Shown here piece by piece: positions 8,596 through 16,745 of a DNA stretch of 64,000 nt. Where the stretch lies: NCBI RefSeq assembly GCF_030813635.1, contig NZ_JAUSUM010000004.1, forward strand, positions 142,851 through 206,850. Reading direction: 5' to 3'. The notes beneath the pieces are model-generated. The model searched no databases and was not told the DNA's origin. It saw only the letters and a list, made by a program, of their open reading frames with translations. The stretch is from Salibacterium salarium (lineage in GTDB: Bacteria > Bacillota > Bacilli > Bacillales > Marinococcaceae). The position numbers and the translations under genes were made by a program. The first letter of the stretch is position 1, and each line of letters begins with the position of its first letter.

Positions 8596-8634
8596 TTTTA
8601 AAATAATTTAAACCTCATTAACACAGCTTTAATA
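8596..8634 (+). promoter_or_regulatory. Candidate Pho box (PhoP-type direct repeats)
   Basis: Four hexamers lie on an exact 11-bp period: TTTTAA (8596), TTTAAA (8607), TTAACA (8618) and TTAATA (8629). PhoP of Bacillus binds direct repeats of about TTAACA spaced by roughly 5 bp. The position just before the phnD leader fits phosphate-starvation control of the importer. The match is by eye and the outer repeats are weak. Confidence 0.5.
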
Positions 8635-8636
8635 TT

Positions 8637-8688
8637 CCCCCTATATCCTGAATATGTAGATTAAATTTTTACATAGGGGGCTTTTTTT
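8637..8688 (+). promoter_or_regulatory. Hairpin with T-tract covering the phnD ribosome binding site
   Basis: CCCCCTAT at 8637-8644 pairs perfectly with ATAGGGGG at 8673-8680; seven T follow at 8682-8688 and then the ATG of phnD at 8689. The GGGGG arm is also the only Shine-Dalgarno sequence for phnD. The structure therefore could act as an intrinsic terminator/attenuator and would hide the ribosome binding site when folded. The loop is long (28 nt), so stability is uncertain. Confidence 0.6.
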
Positions 8689-9597
8689 ATGTGGAAAAAA
8701 CCAGTTGTTGCAACGAGTGTCCTTAGTGTGGCTCTCATACTCGCAGCCTGCGGAGAGGACGAGCCGACCGGAGGAGAAGCAGGAGAACGTCCGGAAGAAT
8801 TGACCATAGGGGTTATTCCTTCAGAAGATCAAGCCTCTGTTTCCGACCGCATGGAAGAGTTCACAGAAGAACTCGGAACAGAACTTGACATCGACACGGA
8901 GGTCTTTTTAGGAGATGACTATAACGGTGTCATAGAAGGAATGCGTAACGAAAATGTAGATATCGCTTTTTTCGGACCCTTTGCCTACACCCTGGCTAAG
9001 GAACGCAGCAATGCTGAGGTTTTTGCCATCGGGGCAGAAGGAGAAGACGACATCACTTATCAAAGTGCCATCATAGTTCCTGCAGATTCTGAAGATGAAT
9101 CGATCGAAGACCTGGAAGGCAAAGATTTCTTATTCGTTGATCCTGCCTCCACCTCCGGAAACATTTTTCCGCGCGCTGCTGTCATGGAAGAATTGGGAAT
9201 TGAAGAACAAGATGAGGTGGACGACTTTTTTGAAAACGTAAACTACTCTGGCGGACACGATGCTTCCATTCTGTCTGTGATAAATGGGGATGTCGATGGT
9301 GCCGCCATCGCCACAGATGTCATGAATGCCATGTTGGATCAGGGGGAAATTTCTGAAGAGGACTACCAAATCATTGATACGTCAGACGATATTCCGAGAG
9401 GACCGGATGCTTACCGGGAAGAACTGCCAGATGATCTGAAAGAAGAAATCAAAGCATTTTACCTCAACTACGAAGACGAGAATTTCTTTGAAGAACGCGG
9501 GATCAGTGGTTTTTATGAAGTATCGGATGAAGATTTCGACATCGTCCGTAACACAGCATCTACGCTGAATATGAGTCCTGAAGAACTGCTGGAATAG
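8689..9597 (+). CDS. phnD: Phosphonate/phosphite ABC transporter substrate-binding lipoprotein
   Basis: A 302-residue exported protein: basic start MWKKP, hydrophobic stretch, lipobox LAAC (Cys21), then a very acidic linker. The mature part has PhnD-family motifs: LTIGVIPSEDQ, NENVDIAFFGPFAYTLA, YQSAIIVPADS, LEGKDFLFVDPASTSGNIFPR and GDVDGAAIATDVM. It would bind phosphonate, phosphite or a related phosphate ester outside the membrane and pass it to the two PhnE permeases. First gene of a tight four-gene operon (gap 13 bp to phnC). The ATG is placed directly after the hairpin/T-tract. The strong excess of Asp/Glu fits a high-salt environment. The exact ligand cannot be told from sequence. Confidence 0.93.
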   Translation: MWKKPVVATSVLSVALILAACGEDEPTGGEAGERPEELTIGVIPSEDQASVSDRMEEFTEELGTELDIDTEVFLGDDYNGVIEGMRNENVDIAFFGPFAYTLAKERSNAEVFAIGAEGEDDITYQSAIIVPADSEDESIEDLEGKDFLFVDPASTSGNIFPRAAVMEELGIEEQDEVDDFFENVNYSGGHDASILSVINGDVDGAAIATDVMNAMLDQGEISEEDYQIIDTSDDIPRGPDAYREELPDDLKEEIKAFYLNYEDENFFEERGISGFYEVSDEDFDIVRNTASTLNMSPEELLE

Positions 9598-9610
9598 GGG
9601 TTTGAACATT

Positions 9611-10354
9611 ATGCCGGAAACAATACTGGATATAAAAAGTTTGCGAAAAATTTATAAAGACGGGACCCCGGCTCTAAACGGAATCTCGCTGACTATTAAT
9701 AAAGGGGAGATCGTAGCGGTGATTGGGCCCAGTGGAGCTGGAAAAAGTACTTTTCTACGTTCCCTTAACCGTCTAGTTGAACCAACTAGCGGAGAAATAT
9801 GGTTTCGCGGGCAGAATATGTTGAAGCTCAAAAAGAAGGAATTGCGCTGGGCACGGCGGGAAATTGGTATGATATTTCAGCATTTTCACCTGATTAAACG
9901 AGTCTCGGTCGTTCAGAATGTATTGCACGGCAAACTCGGTTATATGTCTGCAATCAAAGGAGGGCTCGGCTGGTATTCACAAAGCGATACAAAAGAAGCC
10001 ATTGCTATTCTTGAACGGGTGGGTCTGGAACAGGAGTTGATGAAGCGGGCGGATGAACTGAGTGGGGGGCAGCAGCAGCGCGTAGGGCTGGCCCGCGCGC
10101 TTGCCCAGCGTCCCTCGTTACTGCTTGCTGATGAACCGATTGCCAGCCTGGACCCTTCTTCCTCTGAAAGAGTAATGGAATACCTTTCTACCTTCAGTCG
10201 TGAAGAAGGCATGACAACGATTGTTAACCTCCATCAGTTTGATATGGCTGCTGCCTACGCCGATCGCATCATCGCGATTAACAACGGAGAGGTTGTCTTT
10301 GATGGGGCCCCTGACAAACTGCAAAAACAGGAAGTAAAACAAATTTATGTGTAA
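9611..10354 (+). CDS. phnC: Phosphonate ABC transporter ATP-binding protein
   Basis: About 247 residues with a complete ABC ATPase core: Walker A GPSGAGKST, Q-loop in MIFQHFHLI, signature LSGGQQQR, Walker B LLLADEPIASLD and switch histidine in TTIVNLHQFD. The NLHQ…A..YADRIIA ending is typical of PhnC. ATG 9611 is preceded by TAGGGG at a proper distance; TTG 9602 would begin right at that box and is less likely. It couples ATP hydrolysis to import through the two PhnE proteins encoded directly downstream (11-bp gap to the first). Confidence 0.95.
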   Translation: MPETILDIKSLRKIYKDGTPALNGISLTINKGEIVAVIGPSGAGKSTFLRSLNRLVEPTSGEIWFRGQNMLKLKKKELRWARREIGMIFQHFHLIKRVSVVQNVLHGKLGYMSAIKGGLGWYSQSDTKEAIAILERVGLEQELMKRADELSGGQQQRVGLARALAQRPSLLLADEPIASLDPSSSERVMEYLSTFSREEGMTTIVNLHQFDMAAAYADRIIAINNGEVVFDGAPDKLQKQEVKQIYV

Positions 10355-10365
10355 GGAGGATACCC

Positions 10366-11208
10366 ATGCCAATACATCCTATTTACTCTGCTGCCACTTC
10401 TCCATCAGACAACGCCATGCTCTTCAATAAGTATAAAAAGGCAAAAAAGGCTGTGTTATGGAACCGTGCACTACTTGGGGTATTTCTCTTTTTTATCCTG
10501 TTGTGGGCCTGGATTGGCACCTCTTTTCAAATTGCAGAATTATTCACTGGGTTTGCGAACATCGTGGCTTTTCTTGTGAATGATTTTCTTCCCCCCGATC
10601 CTGGTGCTGTAGCCTCCATGGCCGGCCCTATTTTGGATACTCTTTTTATGAGTTATGCCGGAGTGGCACTGTCTGTTGGTATTTCATTTTTTCTGGGTGT
10701 TCTAGCTGCCAAGAACCTGTCATTTCATCCGCTGTGTGCTTTTCTGTCACGGTCTTTCATTGCATTTATACGGTCGGTCCCGGCGATTGTTTGGGGTATT
10801 TTGCTCGTTGCCGCCATTGGATTGGGTCCAATGGCCGGAACGATTGCTCTCGGATTATCAGGAGTTGGAATTCTTGGAAAAGCTTACGCCGACTTATTGG
10901 AAGAAATAGACGAATCTCAGCTTGAAGCTGTGCGTGCCGCAGGCGCTTCTTGGTTTCAGGTTTTTGGGCAGGCAGTATGGCCTCAGTTCAAGTCAGGATT
11001 TGTGACATGGTCACTTTACAAAATGGATCTGAACATCAGAGAAGCAGCTATGCTTGGTGTAGTCGGGGCCGGTGGAATTGGTTACGCCTTGGAAAGCAGT
11101 ATCAGTCTATTTCAGTATAAAGAAGCGGCCAGCGGTATCGTTATGATTTTTTTCTTGATTGTTATCGTCGAATTTGCCACTGCCAAGCTAAGGGAGCGTA
11201 TTATATGA
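10366..11208 (+). CDS. phnE: Phosphonate ABC transporter permease (first PhnE)
   Basis: 280 residues, with AAGGAGG just before ATG 10366. A leading cytoplasmic segment and one span (LLGVFLFFILLWAWIGTSF) are followed by a binding-protein-dependent permease domain with about five more spans. The EAA loop is recognisable as EAVRAAGASWFQVFGQAVWPQ, and MDLNIREAAMLGVVGAGGIGYAL is the conserved PhnE C-terminal block. It forms the membrane channel with the second, different PhnE encoded next; their frames overlap by four bases (ATGA), implying translational coupling and a heterodimeric pore. Confidence 0.94.
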   Translation: MPIHPIYSAATSPSDNAMLFNKYKKAKKAVLWNRALLGVFLFFILLWAWIGTSFQIAELFTGFANIVAFLVNDFLPPDPGAVASMAGPILDTLFMSYAGVALSVGISFFLGVLAAKNLSFHPLCAFLSRSFIAFIRSVPAIVWGILLVAAIGLGPMAGTIALGLSGVGILGKAYADLLEEIDESQLEAVRAAGASWFQVFGQAVWPQFKSGFVTWSLYKMDLNIREAAMLGVVGAGGIGYALESSISLFQYKEAASGIVMIFFLIVIVEFATAKLRERII

Positions 11209-12020
11209 ATCTGGATGAATGGAAGAAACAAAAAAGACGAACTACCTTCTTTCTATTTATAACGCTTTTTTTATTTCTTGTGATTAGTCTGGCACAACTT
11301 GGTGTTGCCCCGGGGAAACTGCTCGATAGCGGAGAGCGTATCCAATCGATGCTAAACAGTATGGTTCCCCCTGATGTTCATGAACCGTCAGGTGTTCTCG
11401 AAGCTGCTATAGAGTCACTGCAAATTGCTATTATGGGGACATTCTGGGGAGTTATTCTTTCTCTTATTCTTGCTGTATTCGGTGCAAAAAACCTGGCTCC
11501 TCACTGGACCATTAGTTATATCGTAAAAGGATTTGCCGTTCTCGTACGAGCCGTACCAGCTCTTATCTGGGCTCTGCTTTTTATTGCGGCGGTCGGACTT
11601 GGTGCTGTACCAGGGATTCTGGCACTAGCAGTGAACAGCACGGGCATGCTGATAAAAGTTTATGCAGAGGCTATTGAAGAAGTGGAAAAAGGATATATCG
11701 AAGCAATCACCGCAACTGGCGCTTCAAAGTTTCAACTAGTGATGCAGGGTATTCTTCCTCTCATTACACCTATTTTTATAACCTGGTCCATATTTCGTTT
11801 TGATATCAACATTCGTTATGCTTCAGTGCTGGGAGTAGTAGGTGCTGGTGGAATCGGCTGGGAATTGGTGAGAGCCTCGCAGACGATGGCGTATAACGAG
11901 ATGCTTGGTATTACCATAGTAATATTCGCTATTGTGCTGTTTGCTGAATGGGTTACACGTTTTTTGCAAAAATGGATAGAAAAAAGCAATGTACGTGCTT
12001 TTCAGTCCAATTCCAATTAA
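11205..12020 (+). CDS. phnE: Phosphonate ABC transporter permease (second PhnE)
   Basis: 271 residues, starting in the ATGA overlap with the preceding permease. Layout is the same: basic start KKQKRRTTFF, first span, then a periplasm-facing segment and a permease domain with the EAA loop EAITATGASKFQLVMQGILPL and the block FDINIRYASVLGVVGAGGIGWEL. The two permeases share the fold but are clearly different in sequence, as in PhnE1/PhnE2 systems. Last gene of the operon; an imperfect hairpin with a T-tract lies 180-240 bp downstream. No C-P lyase or phosphonatase gene is present here, so the importer must feed an enzyme encoded elsewhere or serve phosphite/phosphate uptake. Confidence 0.94.
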   Translation: MNLDEWKKQKRRTTFFLFITLFLFLVISLAQLGVAPGKLLDSGERIQSMLNSMVPPDVHEPSGVLEAAIESLQIAIMGTFWGVILSLILAVFGAKNLAPHWTISYIVKGFAVLVRAVPALIWALLFIAAVGLGAVPGILALAVNSTGMLIKVYAEAIEEVEKGYIEAITATGASKFQLVMQGILPLITPIFITWSIFRFDINIRYASVLGVVGAGGIGWELVRASQTMAYNEMLGITIVIFAIVLFAEWVTRFLQKWIEKSNVRAFQSNSN

Positions 12021-12196
12021 GAGCGGGCATCCGTTATGTATTATTCTTCTAGGATTTACTCGATCTCGATCAAGTCAGGAGTGGCTAGACACGTATGAAA
12101 GTGCCTTGGAGGATACCCAATCAATTAACAAGGTAAAGAAGCTTGAAGTATACAATACTGTTTTTCTCTTTTCAATTTGATGATAAAGGTTGTCAT

Positions 12197-12266
12197 GAGA
12201 AGGTCTCTTTTCTCTTTGTATTTGCTTGTGAGGCATACATTGATAAGAGGACCTTTTCTTTTTTTG
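12197..12266 (+). terminator. Candidate terminator of the phn operon
   Basis: GAGAAGGTCTCTTTTCTC… pairs imperfectly with GATAAGAGGACCTTTTC at 12242-12258, followed by a run of T to 12266. The loop is about 30 nt. It is the only terminator-like structure downstream of the second phnE. The 175 bp between the stop and this hairpin hold no supportable gene. Confidence 0.5.
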
Positions 12267-12374
12267 CCACCGTTCAACTTCCATGTTTTAACATATATAC
12301 AATCGCAATTTTTGCCGTGCATTATCCGTTTTGGTCTTCTTCGAACGAATATCTTGTATGGCTGCTTCCGGATG

Positions 12375-12677
12375 CTAATTCTTTTGGCCGAAGGGAGTCA
12401 AGTTACCTTTTTTCCCTTTAATGAAAGTGAAAATCAAACTGGTTGCGATACCGCAGGTTGTTATAGATATAACTGTAAACGTTCCCCAGCCACTCATAAA
12501 AGGTGCAACACAAACGATGATAAATATTCCGATTATGACAGTAAGAATATCAGGCGCATAACGCCACTTTTTATTAGAAACCAGGGAAATCGTAAAATAT
12601 AGGATAGAGGCTCCGAGAATACCCATTATAACGATGGAAAACCATCCTTGTGTCCACTCATTTAGTTGATTCACCAA
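12375..12677 (-). CDS. Small membrane protein, YesK-like
   Basis: 100 residues with three predicted membrane spans (GWFSIVIMGILGASILYFTI, ILTVIIGIFIIVCVAPF, TFTVISITTCGIATSLIFTFI) and a short basic tail. The pattern KKWRYAPDILTVIIG…G.GTFT…I resembles the YesK family of Bacillus, whose function is unknown. A good ribosome binding site (TTAGGAGGAGTTT on the minus strand) precedes the ATG at 12677. It stands alone on the minus strand, tail to tail with the phn operon. The family assignment is from the general pattern and should be taken as likely and not certain. Confidence 0.7.
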   Translation of the reverse strand: MVNQLNEWTQGWFSIVIMGILGASILYFTISLVSNKKWRYAPDILTVIIGIFIIVCVAPFMSGWGTFTVISITTCGIATSLIFTFIKGKKGNLTPFGQKN

Positions 12678-12955
12678 TAAACTCCTCCTAAGAAGTTAAC
12701 GTATCTTTAGATTTTATATTTCTGTTCCTTTATTTTTGCATAGTAATCCCATGCAGTAAAGTAATTCCATATACGAAAACAGTTATCAAAGCACTGGAAT
12801 TTTTTACATTTCAATACTAACAAGAATTTTCACAAGTCGTCTATCTCTTCCGCACTTTTTTTATCATTTTTTCATCGTAATAGAGTAGAAAATGAAACGC
12901 CAGCCGGGGATGTGGTATAATGATATCATCTTACATGGAGAAGGGAGGGGAAAGG

Positions 12956-13417
12956 ATGGAAAAAACGCTAAACAGGATTCTGGAAGAACTTTCTGTATTA
13001 AAAAATGATATCGGGAGTGTACGCACGGAGCTGAAAGATGAAATCGGGAGCGTGCGTACAGAATTAAAAGATGAAATCGGAAGTGTCCGCAGTGAAATGA
13101 TCAGTATGGAAACCGGACTGAAAACTGAAATTGGAAGTGTACGAACAGAATTAAAAGAAGATATCAGAAGTATACGAACAGAATTAAAAGAAGATATCAG
13201 TAGTGTACGTACAGAATTAAAAGAAGATATCAGTAGTGTGCACACTGAATTACAAGAAGGGCACGAGCGTCTCGAGAAGAAGTTAATGAGTATTCCGGAA
13301 AACTATGAGAATCTTGAGGTTTTCATCGACCGTCAGCAGCGTACGATGGAAAAGTTATCGGAGCGGTCTATCCGTCATGAAGCTGATATTCAATTTTTAA
13401 AAAGTACCCGCTCCTAG
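12956..13417 (+). CDS. Coiled-coil protein built of 11-residue repeats
   Basis: 153 residues from ATG 12956, which has GGGAGGGGAAAGG ahead of it; an upstream in-frame ATG at 12935 lacks such a site. The centre is seven to eight units of the form D/E-I-G-S-V-R-T-E-L-K-D/E, encoded by 33-bp DNA repeats from about 13005 to 13260. Eleven-residue periodicity predicts a right-handed or straight (hendecad) coiled coil. The tail (IPENYENLEVFIDRQQRTMEKLSERSIRHEADIQFLK) is a further helical segment. An extended -10 TGTGGTATAAT lies at 12911-12921. No membrane span or signal is seen, and no family is recognised. A decayed paralogue follows immediately. Confidence 0.8.
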   Translation: MEKTLNRILEELSVLKNDIGSVRTELKDEIGSVRTELKDEIGSVRSEMISMETGLKTEIGSVRTELKEDIRSIRTELKEDISSVRTELKEDISSVHTELQEGHERLEKKLMSIPENYENLEVFIDRQQRTMEKLSERSIRHEADIQFLKSTRS

Positions 13418-13465
13418 TGTGCATTTTTAGATGTATAGCCTTGAAAAGGAGTAAGCATAAAGGGA

Positions 13466-13670
13466 GAAAATGAAGACGTTCATTCTGAAATAAGGCGGAT
13501 GTGTAAAGAGTTGAAAGAAGGATAGGAACGAATGGAGAAAGTACTGGACCGGATTCCGGACCGAACGGAATATTTTGAACAATGAAAGGAAAGGCAGCTT
13601 CGTACACTAGAACGTTTATCCGAGCCTCCGCTGCGTCATGAAAAAGACGCATCATTTCGAGAAAAGATCA
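13466..13670 (+). pseudogene. Decayed paralogue of the hendecad coiled-coil gene
   Basis: One frame reads ENEDVHSEIRRMCKELKEG, stop, ERMEKVLDRIPDRTEYFEQ, stop, KERQLRTLERLSEPPLRHEKDASF. This parallels the intact neighbour (HTELQEGHERLEKKLMSIPENYENLEVF…RQQRTMEKLSERSIRHEADIQF) over its whole tail. Two in-frame stops (TAG near 13528, TGA near 13584) and no start show it is dead, but there is no frameshift. It is a tandem duplicate or a gene-conversion leftover. Confidence 0.75.
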
Positions 13671-14007
13671 CTTTTGACCCCTGCCACCCAAAATGACCCC
13701 TTCCCTATACTTCCAAACCAATCATTTAACATTCCTAAACTACACAAATCATTTCCTTTTTCCAATTTCACCAAAAAAAGTAAAGCACTCTTGTTCGATA
13801 TATTGAATGCGATTATTTTTTCAACCAGGGAGAAATCAATCGACCGATCCCATGGATGTCATCCCATCCTGTTATCGTTAAACAGAATGCACGGATATCG
13901 CTGATAAAATCAATTTTCCGCCGATATTTTTGGCAAAACCGCCGATTTCTTGCTCGGAATCGCCGATATCTTTGTAGCAGCCGCCGATTTATCAGCCCAA
14001 GCGGGTT
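13671..14007. repeat. Intergenic region with short CGCCGAT repeats
   Basis: No gene. From about 13891 to 14000 the motif (C)CGCCGAT(A/T)T recurs at 13918, 13939, 13962 and 13981, with a weaker CGGATATCGCTGAT at about 13892, giving a period of 20-23 bp. The units share only the 8-10 bp core; the parts between differ. It is not a CRISPR (core too short). The 13671-13890 part is AT-rich with nothing recognisable. Confidence 0.6.
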
Positions 14008-14518
14008 GACTTAATAATTGTGTCTACTTTAACTCCTGACTTCCAATCTTCAAGCAAAACTAGGAATAAAAAATACTGGAGCAATCGATTTAAACGCTGC
14101 TTGTGCAGGATTTACTTATGGATTACTATCAAACCGAATGAATACTGAAAAGTTAATTGATAGCGGTTTGATCGTTCAAAATGGTAAGGAGGTCTATAAA
14201 TGGGCTGTTAAGACTGTACCAACAGGAATGCAATCTGTTGTGGAAAACGGAGGCATTAATTTGGAAGAGATTGATTGGTTTGTTCCTCATAGTGCTAATT
14301 TAAGAATGATTGAGTCTATTTGTGAAAAGTGCAATTTTCCTATGGAACGAACTTTATACAGTCTAGTTGATTACGGAAATACATCCTCAGCTACTATTCC
14401 ATTGTCTTTGGATATAGGGGTGAGAAATGGGAAAATAAAGCACGGTGATAAAGTATTATTATATGGTTTTGGTGGTGGCTTAGCACAAGCAGGATTACTT
14501 ATTAATTGGACTCTTTGA
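14008..14518 (+). pseudogene. 3-oxoacyl-ACP synthase III (FabH-like) remnant with internal deletions
   Basis: Three pieces of a KAS III are fused. DLIIVSTLTPDF (from 14008) is the strand before the active-site region; after a short deletion and frame change comes NLQAKLGIKNTGAIDLNAACAGFTYGLLS with the catalytic Cys in AACAG; then a large deletion, and from about 14135 the C-terminal part with KWAVKTVP, EIDWFVPHSANLRM (catalytic His), YGNTSSATIPLSL (catalytic Asn) and LLYGFGGGL. About 75 N-terminal and more than 100 central residues are missing. An ATG at 14138 could be translated but would give an inactive 126-residue fragment. Confidence 0.85.
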
Positions 14519-14598
14519 TCTAATCTTTAATTGTCTTCATTTTTTTTCATATTTTCTGTAAAATAATGAAAAACCAGTTTTACTGAGAGGGGAGAAGA

Positions 14599-15357
14599 AT
14601 GATTGAGATTATTAACGTGACATCAGAAAATGTTCATAAGTATGGCTTTTTTTGTATGAGAAGCAAACCTAAATCCCAAGGTTATCAAAGTAAGTTAAGA
14701 TGGTTGAATAAAAGATTTAATGAAGGATTAAGATTAAAAATCATTCAAGAAGATGGGCGACAAAGAGGTTTTATTGAATATATTCCAGGTTCATTCACTT
14801 GGAGAGCTGTACATGCTAAAGAATATATGGTTATTCATTGTTTTTGGATTGTTGGAAAAAATAAAGGAAAAGGGTTCGGTCGTACATTATTAAATGAATG
14901 TGTAGAAGAAGCAAAACGTTTAAATTTATCTGGTGTTGTATTGGTGACGAGTGAAAAAGGATGGTTGCCAAATAAATCTTTTTTTGAAAAGAAGGGTTTT
15001 AAACTTGTTGATGAAATGTCAGAGTTTGAGTTAATGGTACTTAACTTCAAAGATGAAGTAACCCCAAGTTTTTATAACTGGCATGACACAGCTAAAGAAT
15101 ATAGTAATGGAATAACTATTTTTAAATCAGACCAATGTCCTTTTATTCTAGACGCTGTGCTCCACTTAGAAGAGGCAGCTGAAGAACTTGGTATTAAAGT
15201 CAATTTAATAGAATTAGATAGTTTTGAAATGGTTCAACAAAAGTCACCTACTCCTTTTGGAGTGTTCACGGTGATTTTTGACGGCGAAATCATCTCCTAT
15301 CACCCTCAAACGAAAAATAAGTTTATTCAACTATTGGAGAAAAGAAAGAATAAATAG
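14599..15357 (+). CDS. GNAT N-acetyltransferase with C-terminal YoaP-like domain
   Basis: 252 residues with AGAGGGGAG before ATG 14599. The N-terminal 150 residues are a GNAT domain: HCFWIVGKNKGKGFGRTLLNECVEEA includes the acetyl-CoA pyrophosphate loop (K-G-K-G-F-G), and NKSFFEKKGFKLVDE is the usual last helix-strand. The C-terminal 95 residues (YSNGITIFKSDQCPFILDAV…PTPFGVFTVIFDGEIISYHPQT) match the YoaP-like domain, a thioredoxin-like fold with a single Cys-Pro here (DQCPF). YoaP of Bacillus has the same two-domain order. Substrate unknown. The gene is monocistronic, convergent with the DUF4317 gene downstream. Confidence 0.85.
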   Translation: MIEIINVTSENVHKYGFFCMRSKPKSQGYQSKLRWLNKRFNEGLRLKIIQEDGRQRGFIEYIPGSFTWRAVHAKEYMVIHCFWIVGKNKGKGFGRTLLNECVEEAKRLNLSGVVLVTSEKGWLPNKSFFEKKGFKLVDEMSEFELMVLNFKDEVTPSFYNWHDTAKEYSNGITIFKSDQCPFILDAVLHLEEAAEELGIKVNLIELDSFEMVQQKSPTPFGVFTVIFDGEIISYHPQTKNKFIQLLEKRKNK

Positions 15358-15390
15358 ACTAATTATTGATGTATGCAGGAAAAAAGGTAA

Positions 15391-15420
15391 CAGGAAGGAT
15401 TTGTTCCTTCATCCTTCCTG
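15391..15420. terminator. Bidirectional terminator hairpin between convergent genes
   Basis: CAGGAAGGAT at 15391-15400 pairs exactly with ATCCTTCCTG at 15411-15420 around a 10-nt loop. On the minus strand it is followed by a T-rich run (ACCTTTTTTCC), so it suits best the DUF4317 gene; it also closes the acetyltransferase gene. Confidence 0.75.
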
Positions 15421-15428
15421 GTTAAGAT

Positions 15429-16595
15429 TTATTCATTAAATGCTTCCGGGAGCATTTTAAAACCATCAACTTCTGCATCTTCATCGACTTCAATCATAAT
15501 ACAGCGTTTCCCCTGGTAGTTGACCTGTCTCACGTACTCAAGGTCTTGTGGGCTGATGGAGATGTTGGCTATTTTCGTGTTGATTTTGATCGACTTTGAT
15601 TTGTATTTAGGGACGATACTGCTAGCTTTCAGTTCATGGGTTTCATTATCGGTGGCCCGCTGGAACGCTGTTTTCACGTATTCTGAATCTACTTGTTCCC
15701 CGCTCTGTGTGAGAACGCGCTCGACGTCTTTGTAATCGAGAGTTGGCGGCGTTTCTTCTTCATTTTCTTCGACGACGCGGTTAATTTCTCCATACACATT
15801 TGCGAGAGTGGAGGGGGTAACCTGGTCTCCCACGACATCTTTGATGACTTCCTCGAACACCGCTTTATCCTCTTTGGCCGTCATGATTTCTTCTCCGTTT
15901 AACACCTCTTCGATGAATCGATAGTCCGGGTCATTTGCTTTTCCGGCGGCGTAGAGAACGCGGTTTACATCAGAGGCGCCATCTGTAATGGACGGGAAAA
16001 GAAACCCTGATATTGGATTTTTTAAATCAATGACTGGATCTGTCTCGATTTTGTACTTAAATTCCTTCTCGATGTAATCGAACTGCATTTCTTTTTTTGG
16101 ATCTTCTGTTTTATTAATGCTACAAAGAATAAAGGGATTGGAGTAAACCGCATCTCGATCACTTTCTTCCGTTTCATCATTTCGACGTTTTGTTGGCTTT
16201 AAGTACTCTGCTCGAATGAAGGTGATGACAATATCTTTTTCAGACGGATGGTCTTCAATCATTTTTTGCGTCATATGCAGCATTTGTTCTTTCCAGTCTT
16301 CTGTGTCACTACTTAAAAGCCCTTTATGTAGAATGAGTTGACTGGAATTTTCTACGTCACGCTTAAATTTTAGTTCAAATAATTTTTCATCCAGCTGGCC
16401 TGTCAGCACTTTCTTGAAATTGTCCATGAAAAGCTCTTGTTGATCTTGGGTAAGCATTTCAAACGGCTGACTCTGGTGGTGATATATCTCCGTTGTTTCC
16501 TTCATAATATATACATTGAAGATGTCAGAGATCTTCAGTAAATCATTCTCCACTTTTAATTGCCTGCGTATCCCGGCTATATCTTTTTTGTCCAT
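15429..16595 (-). CDS. DUF4317 domain-containing protein
   Basis: 388 residues covering a full DUF4317 protein, a family of unknown function widespread in Firmicutes. The start MDKKDIAGIRRQLKVENDLLKI and the pattern ISDIFNVYIMKETTEIYHHQ are characteristic, as is the C-terminal part with a nuclease-unlike alpha/beta region ending EVDEDAEVDGFKMLPEAF. The ATG at 16595 has CAGGAGTG about 7 bases before it on the minus strand. It is soluble, acidic and without signal peptide. It is transcribed alone and ends at a shared hairpin. No role can be deduced from its neighbours. Confidence 0.88.
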   Translation of the reverse strand: MDKKDIAGIRRQLKVENDLLKISDIFNVYIMKETTEIYHHQSQPFEMLTQDQQELFMDNFKKVLTGQLDEKLFELKFKRDVENSSQLILHKGLLSSDTEDWKEQMLHMTQKMIEDHPSEKDIVITFIRAEYLKPTKRRNDETEESDRDAVYSNPFILCSINKTEDPKKEMQFDYIEKEFKYKIETDPVIDLKNPISGFLFPSITDGASDVNRVLYAAGKANDPDYRFIEEVLNGEEIMTAKEDKAVFEEVIKDVVGDQVTPSTLANVYGEINRVVEENEEETPPTLDYKDVERVLTQSGEQVDSEYVKTAFQRATDNETHELKASSIVPKYKSKSIKINTKIANISISPQDLEYVRQVNYQGKRCIMIEVDEDAEVDGFKMLPEAFNE

Positions 16596-16745
16596 GTTCG
16601 TTCACTCCTGAGCTGTTTAGCGTATAAGCTGATTGATTTTTCTATTTTAACATACGCTCATTATAGTCGTTATTACATTAATCCTTATGGATGAAAAAGT
16701 AATTATACTAGAGAAAGTAAATGCTAGTTTTAAACTAATGTCTCT

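Noticed and set aside
11989-12180. 63-codon frame overlapping the end of the second phnE
   Set aside because: Out of frame with phnE and lacking signals; the part after 12020 resembles no known protein.
12177-12602. Plus-strand frame of 141 codons
   Set aside because: It is antisense to the YesK-like gene and runs through the phn terminator; no ribosome binding site.
13686-13904. Plus-strand frame of 88 codons from 13638
   Set aside because: Starts inside the decayed coiled-coil paralogue and shows random composition.
13918-13990. CCGCCGAT repeats as a second CRISPR array
   Set aside because: Repeat core of 8-10 bp and spacing of about 21 bp are too short for any CRISPR type, and no leader or cas gene is near.
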